Below are positions 41,666-50,515 of a stretch of DNA of 64,000 bases, one piece after another. The number at the start of each line of letters is the position of its first letter. Within the stretch, counting starts at the first letter, position 1. Origin of the DNA: Enterocloster clostridioformis (GTDB lineage Bacteria > Bacillota > Clostridia > Lachnospirales > Lachnospiraceae); contig NZ_JAIWZC010000001.1 in the NCBI RefSeq assembly GCF_020297485.1, positions 4,526,001 to 4,590,000 of the forward strand. The letters are read 5' to 3'. The notes beneath the pieces were generated by a model. It had not been told where the DNA came from. It saw only the letters and a list, made by a program, of their open reading frames with translations, and searched no databases. The position numbers and the translations under genes are program-made.

Positions 41666-43396
41666 ATGACAGAAGCAAGATGGATGCTGTATGCCAAGAA
41701 GGCAGACTTTAATAAAATTGCAGAAAAATACCATATCAGCCCGGTAACGGCCAGAATCATACGCAACCGCGGTCTGGAGGATGTGGAAGATATAGGACGG
41801 TATCTTCACGGCTCCGTGGAGCAGCTTCACGATCCGCACCTGCTGCCGGACATGGACCGGGCAGTGGAGATACTTGGACAGAAGGCGGCTGAAGGCAGGC
41901 GTATACGGATTGTGGGAGACTACGATATAGACGGTGTATGCTCCACATACCTTCTCTACCGCGCATTAAAGCGGATTGGGGCTGAGGTGGATTATGAGAT
42001 TCCGGACCGCATTAAGGACGGATACGGCATCAATGAATTGATTATAGAAGCAGCGGCAGAGGACGGAATCGACACCATCCTTACCTGTGATAACGGTATT
42101 GCCGCCATCAGCCAGATAGCCAGGGCCAAGGAGCTGGGGATGACCGTGATCGTGACGGATCATCACGATATACTGACTGAGGACAGTGAGACGCCGGAGG
42201 GCAGGGAGATGCTGCCGCCCGCGGATGCCGTGGTCAATCCCAAGCGCAGGGACAGCCTTTATCCCTTTCCCGATATATGCGGCGGCATGGTAGCCTATAA
42301 GCTGGTGCAGGTGCTTTATGAGGTCCATAAAATACCCGGTGAGGAATGGCTCGGTCTGCTGGAAATCGCGGCCATTGCAACGGTGGGGGATGTGATGAAG
42401 CTTCAGGGAGAGAACCGCATCATTGTAAAGGAGGGGCTCTCCAGGCTGGAACATACGTCCAATCTGGGACTTCGGAAACTGATTGAGAAAAATAATCTCC
42501 AGGCAGGGAACATCACGGCCTATCACATCGGCTTTGTCATCGGACCGTGCCTGAATGCCAGCGGACGGCTTCAGACGGCCAAGATAGCCCTTGGGCTCCT
42601 TCTGTGTGAGGATGAGCCGGCGGCGGACCGGATGGCAGAGGAATTAAAGGCCCTCAACGACCAGCGCAAGGACATGACCCAGGAGGGGATTGAACAGGCG
42701 GCAGCCATGGTGGATGAGCTGTACCGGGAGGATAAGGTGCTGGTGGTATTCCTGCCGGACTGCCACGAATCACTGGCCGGCATTGTGGCAGGGCGTCTCA
42801 GGGAACGGTACAACAAGCCCTCCTATGTGCTTACGCGGGCCGAGGGCTGCGTCAAGGGGTCGGGACGTTCCATAGAGGCATATCATATGTTCCAGTCCCT
42901 GGTGGAGGTACAGGACCTGCTGCTTAAGTTCGGGGGTCATCCCATGGCGGCCGGGTTTTCACTGGAGGATAAGGATGTGGACGAATTCCGGCGCCGTCTC
43001 AACGAAAACGCGCGGGAGCGGCTGACGGAAGAGGATTTCATACCCAAGGTGTGGATTGATGTGGCTATGCCTTTTGAATACATAACTGAACCGTTCATAG
43101 AGGAATTGGAGCTGCTGGAACCGTATGGACAGGGAAATGAGAAACCCCAGTTTGCCCAGAAGGGACTGTTTATACGCAGTGCCAGGGTCATGGGGCGTAA
43201 CAGGAATGTGGTGCGGGTAAGCCTAGTAAATGAGCGGGGAACAGCCATGGACGGCGTGATTTTTACGGAGGGAGATTTGTTCATGGAGGAAATGGGTGAC
43301 CGCCGTGTCATGGATATTATCTACTATCCGGGAGTAAATGAGTATAACGGAAACAGGAATCTGCAGATTGTAGTGAAGAATTGGAAGTTCCATTAG
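41666..43396 (+). CDS. recJ: Single-stranded-DNA-specific exonuclease RecJ
   Basis: This 576-residue nuclease degrades single-stranded DNA 5' to 3' in recombination and repair. The DHH motifs are in order: IVGDYDIDGVCS, LTCDNGIAA, VIVTDHHD. The DHHA1 motif GGHPMAAGFSLE is near residue 425, and a C-terminal OB-type domain includes LEPYGQGNEKPQF. It starts at 41666 after AGGACGAG. Length is normal for RecJ of this group. Confidence 0.95.
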   Translation: MTEARWMLYAKKADFNKIAEKYHISPVTARIIRNRGLEDVEDIGRYLHGSVEQLHDPHLLPDMDRAVEILGQKAAEGRRIRIVGDYDIDGVCSTYLLYRALKRIGAEVDYEIPDRIKDGYGINELIIEAAAEDGIDTILTCDNGIAAISQIARAKELGMTVIVTDHHDILTEDSETPEGREMLPPADAVVNPKRRDSLYPFPDICGGMVAYKLVQVLYEVHKIPGEEWLGLLEIAAIATVGDVMKLQGENRIIVKEGLSRLEHTSNLGLRKLIEKNNLQAGNITAYHIGFVIGPCLNASGRLQTAKIALGLLLCEDEPAADRMAEELKALNDQRKDMTQEGIEQAAAMVDELYREDKVLVVFLPDCHESLAGIVAGRLRERYNKPSYVLTRAEGCVKGSGRSIEAYHMFQSLVEVQDLLLKFGGHPMAAGFSLEDKDVDEFRRRLNENARERLTEEDFIPKVWIDVAMPFEYITEPFIEELELLEPYGQGNEKPQFAQKGLFIRSARVMGRNRNVVRVSLVNERGTAMDGVIFTEGDLFMEEMGDRRVMDIIYYPGVNEYNGNRNLQIVVKNWKFH

Positions 43397-43428
43397 GAAG
43401 TTTTTAGGAAGTTTCATACATCAGAAAT

Positions 43429-43466
43429 AAAAAAGGGATGCTGCCGCAGCGGACAGCACCCTTTTT
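43429..43466. terminator. Bidirectional terminator between recJ and the acidic lipoprotein
   Basis: AAAAAAGGG then TGCTG (43429-43443) pair with CAGCA then CCCTTTTT (43454-43466). It serves both the plus recJ and the minus lipoprotein gene. Confidence 0.85.
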
Positions 43467-43480
43467 GGCGTGAAAGAAGA

Positions 43481-43786
43481 TTAGTTCTGAGCAGCCTCAG
43501 TTGTTTCCTCTGCAGCCTCAGCATTAGCCTCGCCGGCAGCCTCTTCCTTGGAAGCCTCAGTCGCATCAGCCTCGCTGGACTCTTCAGCGTCAGCAGCCTC
43601 GGTAGACTCCTCAGCGTCAGCAGCCTCAGCAGTGGTCTCCTCAACAGCCTCAGTAGTCTCTACTGTGGTCTCTACAGCAGCAGTGGTCTCAGCCTTGTTG
43701 TCGCTGCCGCCGCAAGCGGTCAGGCTTCCTGCGATCATAGCTGCCGCCATAATAGCGGTCATGGATTTTGCGATTGTCTTCTTCAT
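43481..43786 (-). CDS. Small low-complexity acidic lipoprotein
   Basis: This 101-residue protein has a signal peptide ending in a lipobox (SLTACGGSD, Cys25). The mature part is almost wholly Glu, Ala, Thr, Ser and Asp, with repeated TTEA, EEST and AADAEES units and no folded domain. It would be an unstructured, strongly acidic surface tether. AGGAGGAAAAC precedes the start. The family is not recognised; similar linkers occur after the lipobox of solute-binding proteins, so it may be the N-terminal relic of such a protein. Confidence 0.75.
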   Translation of the reverse strand: MKKTIAKSMTAIMAAAMIAGSLTACGGSDNKAETTAAVETTVETTEAVEETTAEAADAEESTEAADAEESSEADATEASKEEAAGEANAEAAEETTEAAQN

Positions 43787-43984
43787 AATAGTTTTCCTCC
43801 TCTGAAAGCCTCCCGGTGAGACTTTCTAAACACAAATTTTTATGGAACGAGTTTGATAATAGCCTATAATTGTGTCCGAATTGTGTCTAAAGTTTAAAGA
43901 AAGTGCTATAATTATTATGAAATTATTAAGAAAAACAGCGATAAAAAATTAACAGATAAAGAGAAAGGGGCTCTGCCATATGTC

Positions 43985-44013
43985 TTGCAATTTGCTGTTA
44001 CATAGGTTATAAT
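43985..44013 (+). promoter_or_regulatory. Promoter of glyA
   Basis: TTGCAA (43985-43990), 17 bases, TATAAT (44008-44013), 42 bases before the glyA start. The leader is too short for a known riboswitch. Two other AT-rich -10-like elements lie at 43868 and 43909. Confidence 0.8.
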
Positions 44014-44055
44014 CAGCAGAAAAAGGCTGTCATTGCGAAAGGAAGAGGTAAGATA

Positions 44056-45303
44056 ATGGTTAATGAAGTAATGGATTTTATTACCGGATATGACAAGGAA
44101 GTGGGCGAGGCCATTCAGGCTGAATGCGCGCGCCAGAGACGCAACCTGGAACTCATCGCATCAGAGAATATCGTGTCAGAGCCTGTCATGATGGCTATGG
44201 GGACGGTTCTCACCAATAAGTATGCGGAAGGATATTCGGGAAAACGTTATTACGGCGGATGCCAGTGCGTGGACGTGGTGGAAACCCTTGCCATTGAGCG
44301 TGCTAAGAAGCTGTTCGGATGTGATTACGCCAACGTACAGCCACATTCAGGCGCTCAGGCCAATATGGCGGTGTTCATTGCCATGCTGAAAGCAGGGGAC
44401 ACGGTCATGGGCATGAACCTGGACCACGGCGGTCATCTCACCCACGGAAGTCCTGTGAATTTTTCCGGCCTTTACTTTCATATCGTACCTTATGGAGTCA
44501 ATGACCAGGGGTTCATCGACTACGATGAGCTGGAGCGGATTGCAAAGGAAGCCAGGCCAAAGCTTATCATAGCAGGCGCCAGCGCCTATGCCAGGACCAT
44601 TGATTTCAAGCGGTTTCGTGAAATCGCTGACGAAGTTGGCGCTTATCTCATGGTTGATATGGCCCATATCGCGGGTCTGGTGGCTGCGGGCGAACATCCC
44701 AGCCCCATTCCTTATGCGGATGTGGTGACCACCACCACCCACAAGACATTGAGGGGGCCAAGGGGCGGCATGATTCTGGCAAACAAGGAGGCGGCTGAGA
44801 AATTTAATTTCAACAAGGCCATTTTCCCGGGAACCCAAGGCGGCCCGCTGGAGCATGTGATAGCGGGAAAAGCAGTGTGCTTTGGAGAGGCATTAAAGCC
44901 TGAATTCAAGTCATACCAGCGCCAGGTGACAGCCAATGCAAAGGCTCTTGCCCAGGCTCTTAAAAAACAGGGATTCAAGCTCCTTACGGACGGCACGGAC
45001 AACCACCTGATGCTGGTTGATCTGCGCGGCATGGAAGTGTCGGGCAAGGAGCTGCAGAATCGCTGCGATGAGGTGTACATCACCCTGAACAAGAATACGG
45101 TTCCCAATGACCCCAGAAGCCCATTTGTCACTTCAGGCGTGCGCATCGGTACACCGGCCATTACCACCAGGGGCCTTAAGGAAGAGGACATGCCGAAGAT
45201 TGCCGAGTGCATTTGGCTGGCTGCCACGGATTTTGAGAATAAAGCGGATTATATCAGGAGAGAAGTGACAAAGCTCTGTGACAAATACCCCATTTATCAG
45301 TAG
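44056..45303 (+). CDS. glyA: Serine hydroxymethyltransferase
   Basis: This 415-residue PLP enzyme converts serine and tetrahydrofolate to glycine and methylene-tetrahydrofolate. Signatures are [46 protein letters not shown] and the PLP-lysine region [15 protein letters not shown]. The length is standard. It has its own promoter and terminator. Confidence 0.97.
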   Translation: MVNEVMDFITGYDKEVGEAIQAECARQRRNLELIASENIVSEPVMMAMGTVLTNKYAEGYSGKRYYGGCQCVDVVETLAIERAKKLFGCDYANVQPHSGAQANMAVFIAMLKAGDTVMGMNLDHGGHLTHGSPVNFSGLYFHIVPYGVNDQGFIDYDELERIAKEARPKLIIAGASAYARTIDFKRFREIADEVGAYLMVDMAHIAGLVAAGEHPSPIPYADVVTTTTHKTLRGPRGGMILANKEAAEKFNFNKAIFPGTQGGPLEHVIAGKAVCFGEALKPEFKSYQRQVTANAKALAQALKKQGFKLLTDGTDNHLMLVDLRGMEVSGKELQNRCDEVYITLNKNTVPNDPRSPFVTSGVRIGTPAITTRGLKEEDMPKIAECIWLAATDFENKADYIRREVTKLCDKYPIYQ

Positions 45304-45367
45304 AACCGGGGAAAAGTGATAAAAGAAACATGAGGGAACAGGAATGAATATGGGGAGCTGCGGCCAT

Positions 45368-45398
45368 GGGGGTGTCCCGGGCGCCACAGCCCCCTTTT
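45368..45398 (+). terminator. Rho-independent terminator after glyA
   Basis: GGGGGTGT (45368-45375) pairs with ACA-G-CCCCC (45386-45394), followed by TTTT. Confidence 0.7.
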
Positions 45399-45451
45399 GG
45401 CATGCAGACGGCCGCAAAACAGGCAGGATGGTATAAAGGCAGGTGGAATGG

Positions 45452-46612
45452 ATGGAACAGACAGGGAAGGCGCTGAGGCTTTCACGGCAGGGAGCCCAGG
45501 CCATTGTGGAGGAAGTGGGGGCCATTGTGGGCCAGAATATTAATATGATGGACCCGGAAGGTTATGTCATAGCCAGTACGGATCCGGAGCGAATCGGCAC
45601 GCTTCATGAGGGGGCCAGGAAAATCATCAGGGAGCATCTGGATGAGCTGTATGTGAGGAACGAGGAGGCCACGTTCACCTCCCGTCCGGGGCTGAACCTG
45701 CCTGTGTACCAGGCCGGAAGCATTGCCGGCGTTATCGGCATCACGGGCCGGTATGAGGAAGTGGCCGGCTATGGCCAGATTGTGAAGAAGATGGTGGAAA
45801 TCCTGATTCGGGAAAATGTTTGGCAGGATGAACGCCGTATGGGGCAGCGGGTGCTGAACCGTTTTCTGGAGGACTGGGTCCTTGGAAGCGGACTCCTTCA
45901 GCCCAGGGTACTGGAGGAGAGAGGCTTTGCGCTGGGAATCGACATTTCTGTTCCCAGAAGGGTCATGGTGGCAGGCGTCAAAAACTTCCAGGAATACGCA
46001 TCCACCGCGTCGGGCCAGAAGCTGCTGGAGCAGGCAGAGGGGGAAGCTGTTTCCCTGGCAGGGGCGGGATGTCTGGTGTTCCGCAATGCCGGCCGGCAGA
46101 TTTTCCTGGTTCAGGGTGCTTCCGACCGTCATATGACCCAGCTGGCCGGGCGCATACGCTCCTGTGTGCAGAAGAAATTCGGCATAGGTCTGGTTATGGG
46201 GATCGACGGCAGGGCCAGGGACATCCATGTGGCATATGGCCAGGCCAACAAGGCATGGCGCTCAGCCGATATGTCCAAACGGGACGTCATGACATATGAC
46301 AGCGTTACCCTGGAGCTGTTTACGGAGGATGTGGCTGATAGTGTGAAGGCAGAGTACCTTCGCAAGGTATTTAAGAACTGCGGTTATGAGGAGCTGTGTC
46401 AGTGGATGGGGCTTCTGGAGGCTTATTTCGGAGCCGAGGGTTCCTTAAAGGCTGCGTCGGATGCCATGCACATCCATAAGAATACATTGACCTATAAGCT
46501 CAGGAAGCTGGAGGAACTGACGGGATATGACGTGCGCGTACTGAGCCAGTCAGCGGTGTTTTACATGGCGATGGTATTTTTCAGGGATGTGAAGGAAATG
46601 ATGCAGGATTAG
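45452..46612 (+). CDS. CdaR-family sugar diacid/glycerate regulator
   Basis: This 386-residue regulator has the putative sugar diacid recognition domain (LSRQGAQAIVEEVGAIVGQNINMMD through about residue 135), a GGDEF-like middle region, and a C-terminal PucR-type helix-turn-helix (GSLKAASDAMHIHKNTLTYKL). In E. coli CdaR activates glucarate, galactarate and glycerate genes. The adjacent glycerate kinase at 46773 is its likely target. The start at 45452 has AGGTGG 5 bases upstream. Confidence 0.9.
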   Translation: MEQTGKALRLSRQGAQAIVEEVGAIVGQNINMMDPEGYVIASTDPERIGTLHEGARKIIREHLDELYVRNEEATFTSRPGLNLPVYQAGSIAGVIGITGRYEEVAGYGQIVKKMVEILIRENVWQDERRMGQRVLNRFLEDWVLGSGLLQPRVLEERGFALGIDISVPRRVMVAGVKNFQEYASTASGQKLLEQAEGEAVSLAGAGCLVFRNAGRQIFLVQGASDRHMTQLAGRIRSCVQKKFGIGLVMGIDGRARDIHVAYGQANKAWRSADMSKRDVMTYDSVTLELFTEDVADSVKAEYLRKVFKNCGYEELCQWMGLLEAYFGAEGSLKAASDAMHIHKNTLTYKLRKLEELTGYDVRVLSQSAVFYMAMVFFRDVKEMMQD

Positions 46613-46705
46613 CGGCGGGACGGGAAACAGAATGGGGTATGGCCTGCCAGAAGGTTTGTTGTGCTTAAGAATAAATAATATACAGAATATATGTTTTTTG
46701 GAACA

Positions 46706-46734
46706 TTGACGCGGCAGCCTGGAAACAGTACAAT
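46706..46734 (+). promoter_or_regulatory. Promoter of the second glycerate kinase
   Basis: TTGACG (46706-46711), 17 bases, TACAAT (46729-46734), 38 bases before the start codon. Confidence 0.78.
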
Positions 46735-46772
46735 AGACGTAAGAAAATCAATCACAATTGGGAGGCGGAACC

Positions 46773-47918
46773 ATGAAGTTTTTATTTGCATCAGATTCGT
46801 TTAAGGGGACCTTGTCGTCAGAGCGCATTACACAGCTTTTGGAGGCAGCGGCAGGGCGGACATTTCCGGGCTGTGAGACAGCTGGCGTGCCTGTGGCTGA
46901 CGGCGGGGAGGGAACCATTGACGCGGTGATTTCAGCGCTGAACGGTACATACCGCAGACTGACGGTCCATGGCCCTTTGATGGAGGAGGCGCAGTCCTTT
47001 TACGGGGAATTTGAAGGGGACTCCGCTATCATCGAGATGGCAGCTGCTTCCGGGCTTCCCATGGTGCCGGCGGACAGGCGCAATCCCCTGAACACCACCA
47101 CCTACGGCACAGGGGAATTGATTAGAGATGCTCTGGATCGGGGATACCGGAAGATTTCCATTGCCATTGGAGGCAGCGCAACCAATGACGGCGGTATGGG
47201 GGCCATGCGTGCTCTGGGAGTAAGGTTCCTGGATGATCAGGGAAATGAGCTGGAGGGCAGAGGCCGGGATTTGACAAGAGTGGCTGATATTGATGCGAGC
47301 CGGATGCACCCGGCGGTGGCCCAGGCCGGATTCACCGTGATGTGCGATGTGACCAATCCTCTTACGGGACCGGACGGAGCCACCTATACATTTGGAAAGC
47401 AGAAGGGCGGTACACCGGAAATCCTGGACGTGTTAGAGGGCGGAATGGTTCGGTATGCGGCTCTGCTGAAGGAAAAGCTGGGCGTGGATGTGGATAAGAT
47501 TCCCGGAGCGGGCGCTGCCGGTGGATTAGGGGCGGCATTCTGCGTGTTCCTGAAGGCCAATCTCAAGTCCGGTATTGACACGGTACTGGATTTGGTTCAT
47601 TTTGACAGCCTCTTAGAGGGGGTGGACCTGGTGATTACCGGAGAGGGTAGAATGGACTGGCAGTCTGCCTTTGGAAAGGTGCCAAGCGGAATCGGAAAGC
47701 GCTGCAGGGAGAGAGGCATACCGGTGGCAGCCATCGTGGGAGGTATGGGCGACAAGGCTGAGACGATTTTTGATTACGGCATTGACAGTATTATGACCAC
47801 GATAAACGGCTCCATGGATATCGAGGAGGCCCTGGAGCGGGCGGAAGAGCTGTACATCAGTGCCGCGGACCGTACATTCAGGATGCTGAAGGCCGGAATG
47901 AGCCTGGGGCGGAAATAG
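46773..47918 (+). CDS. Glycerate 2-kinase (GarK/GlxK family), second copy
   Basis: This 381-residue kinase has FASDSFKGTLSSERI, PVADGGEGTIDAV, IGGSATNDGGMGAM, FGKQKGG and ITGEGRMDWQSAFGK. It parallels the operon copy at 10987. Here it follows a CdaR regulator and has its own promoter and terminator, so it is probably induced by glycerate or sugar diacids. GGGAGGCGG precedes the ATG at 46773. Confidence 0.93.
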   Translation: MKFLFASDSFKGTLSSERITQLLEAAAGRTFPGCETAGVPVADGGEGTIDAVISALNGTYRRLTVHGPLMEEAQSFYGEFEGDSAIIEMAAASGLPMVPADRRNPLNTTTYGTGELIRDALDRGYRKISIAIGGSATNDGGMGAMRALGVRFLDDQGNELEGRGRDLTRVADIDASRMHPAVAQAGFTVMCDVTNPLTGPDGATYTFGKQKGGTPEILDVLEGGMVRYAALLKEKLGVDVDKIPGAGAAGGLGAAFCVFLKANLKSGIDTVLDLVHFDSLLEGVDLVITGEGRMDWQSAFGKVPSGIGKRCRERGIPVAAIVGGMGDKAETIFDYGIDSIMTTINGSMDIEEALERAEELYISAADRTFRMLKAGMSLGRK

Positions 47919-47943
47919 GCTGAGGCAGGTGTGGCTTAAGGCT

Positions 47944-47998
47944 GCTGCCTGAGATGGATTCATTATCATATGGATTCATTTTCAGGCAGCGTTTTTTA
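47944..47998 (+). terminator. Rho-independent terminator after glycerate kinase
   Basis: GCTGCCTGA (47944-47952) pairs with TCAGGCAGC (47982-47990), then GTTTTTTATT. The loop holds ATGGATTCATT twice. Confidence 0.85.
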
Positions 47999-48217
47999 TT
48001 ACTGTTTTTTATTGAGTTCATGTTATTTGTGCTCATGCTATTGACTTGACTGACGGTAAGTGCTATTTTACATATATAAATCTTAAGGATGTTCTGTCCG
48101 AGATAATCTTAAGGGAGTTTTTCTCCTGTATCCCTGTGTTGTATGGCTGAATAATTTTAAAATGTCAGGCGGTGGTTCTGTGGATATGTGATTCAGGATT
48201 GTGATTCGTGTATATTC
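47999..48217. other. AT-rich gene-free stretch before the Rpn-type gene
   Basis: No gene is supported. It contains a TTGACTTGACTGAC segment near 48042 and ATCTTAAGG / ATCTTAAGGG direct repeats near 48081 and 48106, but no clear function. Confidence 0.35.
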
Positions 48218-48246
48218 TTGCAACGGAGGCAAAGCTTTTGTATAAT
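48218..48246 (+). promoter_or_regulatory. Promoter of the Rpn-type nuclease gene, overlapping its ribosome site
   Basis: TTGCAA (48218-48223), 17 bases, TATAAT (48241-48246). The start codon is at 48261, so the expected transcript start near 48253 falls in or after the AAAGGAG at 48248-48254. Confidence 0.75.
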
Positions 48247-48260
48247 AAAAGGAGAATAAG

Positions 48261-49151
48261 ATGAAGAAAATGAATGACCCCGGCAGGCCTGTCATGAAAC
48301 CGCTGGCAGAGCTGACCCTGCTGGACCGTTTTTTATTTGCATGTGTTATGGAGGATCGCGGGACCATGGAGCTGGTCCTTTCCACCATACTTGGTGAGGA
48401 GATTCATCTGGCGGAGCAGCCTCAGGCAGAGAGGGAAATGCGGACAGTGCCCTGGCTGCGTTCTATCCGGCTGGACGTGTATTCCGTGGGCGAGGAAAGC
48501 CGTGTTTACAATGCGGAAGTACAGAAAAAGAATACCGGGAACCTGATTAAGAGAAGCCGGTTTTATCAGGCGTTGATTGACAGTTCACTGCTGGCGCCCG
48601 GTGAAATTGATTTTAACCGCATGCAGCCCTCCTGCCTCATTACCATCATGCCCTTTGACTTGTGGGGATATGGAAGGTACAGATACACATTTCGGATGGA
48701 GTGTCAGGAGGAAAGCGGCCTTTTTCTGGAAGACGGGGCGGTCAGGATATTTCTCAATACCCATGGAACTGTGCCGGAGGGAATAAGCGGAGAGCTGATA
48801 GAGCTGCTTCATTACATAGAGCGGACCTCTGAAACAGAGGCGGCCAAAAGCAGCAGTCTGCGGATTAAGGAACTGCACAGGCGGGTCAGCCGGGTCAAAG
48901 TCAGTGAAGAGATTGGAGTGAGATATATGCAGGAATGGGAAGAACGGATGTATCAGCTTCAGGATGCTAAGGCAGAAGGAAGGGAAGAGGGAAGGGAAGC
49001 CGGACTTGAGGAAGGTATAAGGGCCTTTGTCCTGGATAATCTGGAGGAAGGGAAAACAGAAGGGCAGATATTGGATAAACTGGTGCGGATGTTCTCTTTG
49101 AGCCGGGACACGGCCGGGGAGTATCTGAAGCGCTATAAGGGGACTGCCTGA
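48261..49151 (+). CDS. Rpn-family PD-(D/E)XK nuclease (transposase_31-like)
   Basis: This 296-residue protein matches the recombination-promoting nuclease / PD-(D/E)XK transposase family. Features are an N-terminal DRFLFACVME segment, the catalytic region RLDVYSVGEES...YNAEVQKK (Asp, then Glu and Gln/Lys), and SRFYQALIDSSLL. The C-terminus is a charged helix with AEGREEGREAGLEEG repeats and a short helical domain. It has its own promoter. An in-frame internal ATG at 48927 with GGAG 8 bases upstream could make a 74-residue C-terminal product. Confidence 0.85.
   Translation: MKKMNDPGRPVMKPLAELTLLDRFLFACVMEDRGTMELVLSTILGEEIHLAEQPQAEREMRTVPWLRSIRLDVYSVGEESRVYNAEVQKKNTGNLIKRSRFYQALIDSSLLAPGEIDFNRMQPSCLITIMPFDLWGYGRYRYTFRMECQEESGLFLEDGAVRIFLNTHGTVPEGISGELIELLHYIERTSETEAAKSSSLRIKELHRRVSRVKVSEEIGVRYMQEWEERMYQLQDAKAEGREEGREAGLEEGIRAFVLDNLEEGKTEGQILDKLVRMFSLSRDTAGEYLKRYKGTA
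48927..49151 (+). CDS. Possible internal C-terminal product of the Rpn-type gene (74 aa)
   Basis: The ATG at 48927 is in frame with the large gene and follows TTGGAGTGAG with 8-base spacing from GGAG. It would yield MQEWEERMYQLQD followed by the charged EGREEGREAG helix and the C-terminal domain, without the nuclease part. In E. coli, rpn genes are reported to make a small internal product that inhibits the large one. Whether this start is used cannot be told from sequence. Confidence 0.4.
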   Translation: MQEWEERMYQLQDAKAEGREEGREAGLEEGIRAFVLDNLEEGKTEGQILDKLVRMFSLSRDTAGEYLKRYKGTA

Positions 49152-49212
49152 GCCGTATATCCGGACGGCGGCCCTTTTGTATCCTGTCTTGCAATGAAGT
49201 GTGTTATGAAAG

Positions 49213-49259
49213 AAAGCGCAGTTTTGGTGACAGTCAATGTCACTTGAAACTGCGCTTTT
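49213..49259. terminator. Bidirectional terminator between the Rpn-type gene and the amidohydrolase
   Basis: AAAGCGCAGTTT (from 49213) pairs with AAACTGCGCTTTT (to 49259), with an inner TGAC/GTCA. T-rich flanks occur on both strands. Confidence 0.8.
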
Positions 49260-49290
49260 GAAACTATACTTTCTGCATATCCGGGCGCTC

Positions 49291-50466
49291 CTAAGGCTGC
49301 CTGTAAATCACGCCGCCTTTCATCACCAGTCCTACCTGTGAAAGGCGGGATACATCCTCCAGGGGATTCCCCTTTACGGCAATGATATCTGCTTCCAGGC
49401 CGTTTTCCAGCTTTCCGATTCTGTCTTCCAGGCGGCAGACTTTGGCCGCGTGGGAGGTGACGCCCTGGATGGCGGTTACAGGGGCGGCTCCCAGTTCCAC
49501 TGCATATCCTACCTCCCGGTACAGAAGGCCGTGATAAGCGTCTGTTCCCAGGACAAAGGGGAGGCGGGCCTTGATGATGCGGGCCACATTTTCGCGGACC
49601 CGGCTGCGGTTCTGCCTTACCTTCAGGGCATTGGCGGGTGAGAGAAATTCCTCCCGGCTGGGGTCTAAGAAAATACCGGAGGTCAGGTCCACCACACAGC
49701 GTGATGAAGCCAGACGATCCACATCCTGTTCCGTAGCCATGTACATGTGCTCAATCACATCCACTCCGCCGTCAATGCAGTCTTTCAGGCCCTGGCCGCC
49801 GATACAGTGGGCGGCAGTGGGGATGCCCAGGCGCGCGCCTTCACTGATTGCAACGGAGATTTCCTCCAGGCTGAGAAAGCTCGGCACAAAGGTGCTGAAG
49901 GGATCCGGAACACCGGGGGTTATGAAAAGCTTCAGCAGGTCCGCGCCTTTTTTCAAGTTCTCGCGGCAGGTGCGGCGGATTTCTTCGGTTCCGCAGTGGG
50001 GCATTCCGATGTGGCCCGCTCCGTGGCTTCCCTTTATGCCGATGCCCGCTGCCAGGAGACGGGGGCCTTCAGCCTTTCCGTCCTCAATCAGCTTCTTCAG
50101 GGTCACGTCTATGTAGTACTTATCCCCCATGCACCGGGCTGTGGTTACACCGCTCATCAGGTCTTCCTTAAGTCCCTTTAATGCCAGCAGGGTCAGCTGG
50201 CATTCGTTGCTCCAGGCCAGCAGCTCCAGGTGTTCCGGAAGGGTGGCATCAATGCACAGGTGGTTGTGGCACTCTATCATGCCCGGCATCAGAGTCATAT
50301 GGGGAAGGCTGATTTCTTCTGCGTCTTCTATGGATAATGCATCCCTGGCCTCCCGGGGCAGGATTTCCCGGATGATTCCGTCCTCAATGATAAGGGATCC
50401 GTTCTCCATGGGAGTAAGCTGTTCCCCGCATAAAATCATTCCTGCATTTAATATGGTTCGGTTCAT
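49291..50466 (-). CDS. Metal-dependent amidohydrolase (imidazolonepropionase-like)
   Basis: This 391-residue TIM-barrel hydrolase has the N-terminal small beta-sandwich (MNRTILNAGMILCGEQL), the metal motif GMIECHNHLC, later His in PTAAHCIGG and VIEHMYM, and Asp in FVLGTDAYHGL. Such enzymes hydrolyse cyclic amides, dipeptides (prolidase-like) or lactam/lactone-like rings. It follows kdgT by 49 bases on the same strand, so a ring-opening step for an imported compound is possible. Confidence 0.88.
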   Translation of the reverse strand: MNRTILNAGMILCGEQLTPMENGSLIIEDGIIREILPREARDALSIEDAEEISLPHMTLMPGMIECHNHLCIDATLPEHLELLAWSNECQLTLLALKGLKEDLMSGVTTARCMGDKYYIDVTLKKLIEDGKAEGPRLLAAGIGIKGSHGAGHIGMPHCGTEEIRRTCRENLKKGADLLKLFITPGVPDPFSTFVPSFLSLEEISVAISEGARLGIPTAAHCIGGQGLKDCIDGGVDVIEHMYMATEQDVDRLASSRCVVDLTSGIFLDPSREEFLSPANALKVRQNRSRVRENVARIIKARLPFVLGTDAYHGLLYREVGYAVELGAAPVTAIQGVTSHAAKVCRLEDRIGKLENGLEADIIAVKGNPLEDVSRLSQVGLVMKGGVIYRQP

Positions 50467-50515
50467 GTCTTTCTGTTTCCTCCGTCTGTCAATATCATCT
50501 GTTTTATTACCTACA

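Noticed and set aside
43860..44055. A folate or glycine riboswitch before glyA
   Set aside because: The predicted transcript leader is only about 35 bases and contains no such fold.
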